Shown here in pieces: positions 61,080 to 64,000 of a stretch of 64,000 bases of DNA. Source of the stretch: Megamerina dolium (taxonomy: Eukaryota > Arthropoda > Insecta > Diptera > Megamerinidae); contig OY978525.1 in assembly GCA_963854835.1 (NCBI GenBank), forward strand, positions 16,214,309-16,278,308, given 5' to 3'. The translations under genes were made by a program, and so were the position numbers. The stretch's first letter is position 1, and each line of letters opens with the position of its first letter. Under the pieces are notes generated by a model, which saw only the letters and a list, made by a program, of their open reading frames with translations, had not been told where the DNA came from and searched no databases.

Positions 61080-61864
61080 AAATTTTCATTTGTTAAAAAC
61101 AAAAAAAAAAAAAAACGAACAGGATACTGTGCAGCGTTAAAAGGGCAGTTTATATAACTAAAAGAACAAAAGAAATATTTATAAAATTTGCTGATTCAGC
61201 AAGTGCAACAATAAAAACAAAAATACACACACATACACAAAAACAATAAACAATAATTTTGCTAAACTATAAATAACAACAAAACAATGGAAATTATTTA
61301 GATTAATAATTGGCTGGCAGAACTGTAAAAATACTTATATAAAATATAAAAATTTACTAACAAAAATCGATAAACGAAATACAACAAAAACAAAACTTAA
61401 ATATTGGGTTCTTTTCATATATTTTAAATGGAATACCTTGAACACATTAATTTGAGATATATTTTGCGATTTTCTTGAAAATCATTGTCACAGTATGTTA
61501 AATTTTTCATTCCTTTTGAGATTGCACGTCTATGAGATATTGAAATCAACGTAGATTGCTGTTAATCTGATCTGATGTAAGTTGATGAATATTGATGTAC
61601 ACCATTTTCTAAGCTAAATTGAAAAATTGATAAAAAAAAACGGCGTGTGCAAATCAAAGTGAAACGTATTCTTTGATATAATTTTGCATTGGTACGCACC
61701 TGCTGATCCAATAAAAATTTATTTAAATTTATTTAAATTTTTATTTTGTAAAATCATTATGAGAAGAAAGGCAACGGACAATTTATCTAACCCAGACCAT
61801 AAATAGTATTGAATTTTTTTTGACTTGTTTACACTTAAATTATAACTCGTGCTAATGCTATAAT
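61080..61864. other. Intergenic region downstream of Rpn6
   Basis: AT-rich, with A-rich runs; no gene recognised. Confidence 0.4.
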
Positions 61865-62105
61865 TAATGCCCCTATTGCGGTTCACAACTTTTGTAACAG
61901 TTTGGTCGCCGACGAGAAATTCATATTGCCGTTCTCAACTCGACTGGCGGCTGATTTTTTTGATTGTGTTCATTATTTTTGTGGTATTGCCGTTTGCAAC
62001 TCTGTTTCAGTTTGGTCGACAAGCACGTTAAATATACACCACTGCTCATAAGCAGTTGTGTTTGCATCAGTTGCAGTTTACTTTAAACTAATAAAGCCAA
62101 AAATA

Positions 62106-62245
62106 ATGGAGAGATCGTAAGTAATAATTAGCTTGGCTTCATATTGTAATTTCTCAACATTTTATACATTTTCAGAAGTTTAAAAATTACAACCAAAGCT
62201 CAATTTGAGAGGCTTGTTCAACTAATGGACCAGAATCCAAGCTAA
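62106..62245 (+). pseudogene. Harbinger Myb-like accessory gene, truncated
   Basis: Exon 62106-62116 (MERS) and exon from 62176 (acceptor tttcag) give MERSSLKITTKAQFERLVQL, then MDQNPS and a stop at 62243-62245. This is the usual start of the Myb/SANT-like protein that accompanies Harbinger transposases. Only 26 codons remain; the rest of the domain is deleted. Confidence 0.6.
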
Positions 62246-62377
62246 CAAAGTAGACGTGAATCTAAGAAAATAAGATTTTTTTTTAAATAATTTAAGTTAT
62301 CTTCCATTTACCAAAGAGACTGAAATGAATTTAAAAAATAAATAAGAGATAAATTTATTGAGCTTGGAAAGAACGCA

Positions 62378-62824
62378 TTATATTATTTCTGATACTCCTT
62401 GCAGAGTCTGTTTCGTCTCCAATACATCTAATACTTCTTTTAAAACAAGTGACATTGTAGATTGAGCAACTCCTATATTGAAGTCATTGCCGCTGCTCTT
62501 CTGGTAGCTTCCATCAGCGAAAAATCTAAGAGCAGCACACAATTTCAATATTGGTGGTATAGATACGACACGCACAGATTTCTTGAAATGGTCTTTTACG
62601 TCATCCAGCAAAAAGCAAAATGCCTCTTTGCTCAGTCGAAAATAGCTAATAAATCTATAAAAAAATTTATTATTTGCTTTTATTTATTTTGAACAATATT
62701 TATACTTTTCGCTAGGTAGTTCAAGAGGGTTAGAGTCATCACGAATTTTTCTCCGTAAGCGTAGCAAATCAATTTTCGCGTCTTCGTTTTCATCTTCATA
62801 AAACAAATCTACACTAATATCCAT
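62378..62824 (-). pseudogene. Harbinger transposase, N-terminal part only
   Basis: Exons 62824-62706 and 62654-62378, joined in phase 2. Reads MDISVDLFYEDENEDAKIDL, then RDDSNPLELPSEKFISYFRL and the helix-turn-helix typical of Harbinger transposases (IPPILKLCAALRFFADGSYQ, GVAQSTMSLVLKEVLDVLE). A stop at 62378 comes before any DDE catalytic motif. About 130 residues remain of a protein normally several hundred long. Confidence 0.8.
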
Positions 62825-63050
62825 TTTAAATAATTTTCACAGCAAAACACAATTGTATATTTCCTTAATTTTTACTTTTAATCGACCACTTTTCTGTCAT
62901 AAGTGATATTTTAAGCTGGTAACGCCATAACAATTTCAACCGAAAACAGTGGTGTACCACAATACCAAAAAATAGTTTGGTCTTGTTGAAGTCGGGTCGA
63001 CTCTAAGACGACCAAACTGGGTTGAGTGGTGAACCGCAATAGGGGCATAA

Positions 63051-63864
63051 ATTAATAAATACAAAATAATTTATTATTGTTTAATGCGTAGCAAGGTCAA
63101 ACAATACTCATTCTAATTTGTGATATATCAGCAAACGATTCACAAAAGTTGCTGCAGATTAATCATCAAGTCTTTGTGACGACGGTTGTTGCAAATTTAT
63201 AATTGGGATAATTTACAATATTTTTAATTTCTTAAATTTACTTTCAATATTTTCGTAGTATAATATATTGAAAAAAAAAAAAAATTGTTATAAGAAAAAA
63301 TAACCATGAAGTTGTATACTATTTTTAAGACACACAGATTGTCAGTGTACTTGTTTCTTGGTTTGCTTGAAACAATTTTGAAACTAGGCTGTTATTATGA
63401 GTTGCATTCAATCATCGATCGTGGTCGAAAGTGCTAATCGAACGAATTTTCATTTGATATTATAACGCTCATGCGATGAAGAATAACTCTGATGTGATGT
63501 GAATTTCACTAGATTGGGTTGGATTTTCTTCCATCTGTCAAACCAGCCAGTTATTGCTGATCAAAATTGAAATTAAATTTGTTTAGAATTAGTGTTTAGT
63601 CTCCAAAAAGTAGAAAACAAACGACAAATACTTACATTTTCAGCAATTTCTCACACTACATCACAGCCGGTTTGACAGAAAATTCCATACTCAACGAAAA
63701 TTTCGGCATGGCTTCACTGCTTATAATATGAATTTGACATTTGTTCTTCGATCTTCGATCTTCAATAACCACCGAAGTTTCACGCTTTTTCTTTGATTCA
63801 CGTTTCGTCAAATTGTGAGTACCAGGATTTGTCTGTTATTCTTTTGAAACAATGGAGGTAGTTT
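63051..63864. other. Intergenic region without recognisable genes
   Basis: Nothing recognised except short AT-rich runs. Confidence 0.4.
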
Positions 63865-64000
63865 AGATTAGGTTACGCTGGCTAACCCCCAAAAAGTGAG
63901 TCACAATTAAACTCTCATGAGTCCGTAGTGAACAATGAGACCTAGTTACAAGATATAAAGATCTTCGAAAATATCGATTTTCATAACAAACTTCAGTAGT
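63865..64000 (-). mobile_element. LINE 3' end, partial at the window edge
   Basis: Matches the 3' untranslated region of the LINE at 18.2-19.3 kb in the same orientation: gtccgtagtgaacaatgaga, acctagttacaagatataaa and aatatcgattttcat against gtccttagtgataccaaaac, acctaattacgagctgtaaa and atttcgattttcat. Its outer end has a degenerate TTAGG-like tail (tttagattaggtta). The coding part lies outside the window. Confidence 0.7.

Larger units (their letters stand above)
61868..63047. mobile_element. PIF/Harbinger element, internally deleted, two-gene layout retained
   Basis: 1180 bp with terminal repeats of about 40 bp beginning tgcccctattgcggttcac at the left and in the complement of the right end. 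3-bp TAA direct repeats (61865-61867, 63048-63050) are the Harbinger signature. Inside, from left to right, are a Myb-like gene start (plus) and a transposase N-terminal part (minus). Further copies of the subterminal words attgccgtt and cagtttggtcg lie near the left end. The region coding for the DDE catalytic core has been lost. Confidence 0.85.

Noticed and set aside
1..64000. CRISPR arrays, bacterial operons, rRNA genes, viral genes
   Set aside because: None seen; gene structure and repeats are those of an insect nuclear genome.

Overview
The window is AT-rich nuclear DNA from a higher fly (Diptera). Evidence: short GT-AG introns (54 to about 100 nt) beside larger ones, CAA/CAG-rich polyglutamine exons, recognisable fly orthologues (ND-B14, aveugle, Rpn6), a ZAD-type zinc-finger gene, and a transposon load dominated by mariner/Tc1 elements. 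Several mariner copies have the DD41D spacing of the rosa/Crmar2 group first described in Ceratitis rosa and other tephritids, so a tephritid fruit fly is my best guess. This is inference; no species marker is present.

Layout. 1-950: first coding exon (minus strand) of an unrecognised low-complexity protein running off the left edge. 1-37 kb: no other host gene seen; instead a repeat graveyard with two DD41D mariners and a 412-bp deletion derivative, two DD34D mariners plus a mariner fragment, five non-LTR retrotransposon (LINE) fragments, seven copies of a tRNA-derived SINE (an eighth lies at 53.3 kb), and an unclassified 1.06-kb TA-flanked element. 37.1-40.6 kb: ND-B14 (complex I, plus) converging on an 11-exon ZAD/C2H2 gene (minus). 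41.7-56.2 kb: a family cluster on the plus strand, made of a decayed paralogue (41.7-42.7 kb, split by a MITE and flanked by an intact Tc1 element), a Myb/SANT-like nuclear protein gene (47.0-50.0 kb, 738 aa predicted) and a THAP-domain gene (54.6-56.2 kb, 493 aa predicted) sharing the C-terminal domain of the Myb/SANT gene. 56.9-57.9 kb: aveugle (minus), convergent with the THAP gene. 59.6-61.0 kb: Rpn6 (plus). 61.9-63.0 kb: a deleted PIF/Harbinger element that still shows two-gene organisation. 63.9-64.0 kb: the 3' end of a LINE related to the one at 18.2-19.3 kb.

The most novel item is the 42-56 kb family. A protein with an N-terminal THAP finger and a P-element/THAP9-like helical segment carries the same C-terminal module (QGKI..LV, TGPGG, LNAQ...NEIQQQ, LEFEK..ADRFF.MLP) as the neighbouring Myb/SANT-like protein. 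A third, dead copy lies 5 kb upstream. This looks like local duplication plus fusion with a transposase-derived DNA-binding front end.

All exon joins were worked out by hand from GT-AG sites, reading-frame continuity and family resemblance; no alignment or transcript was available.
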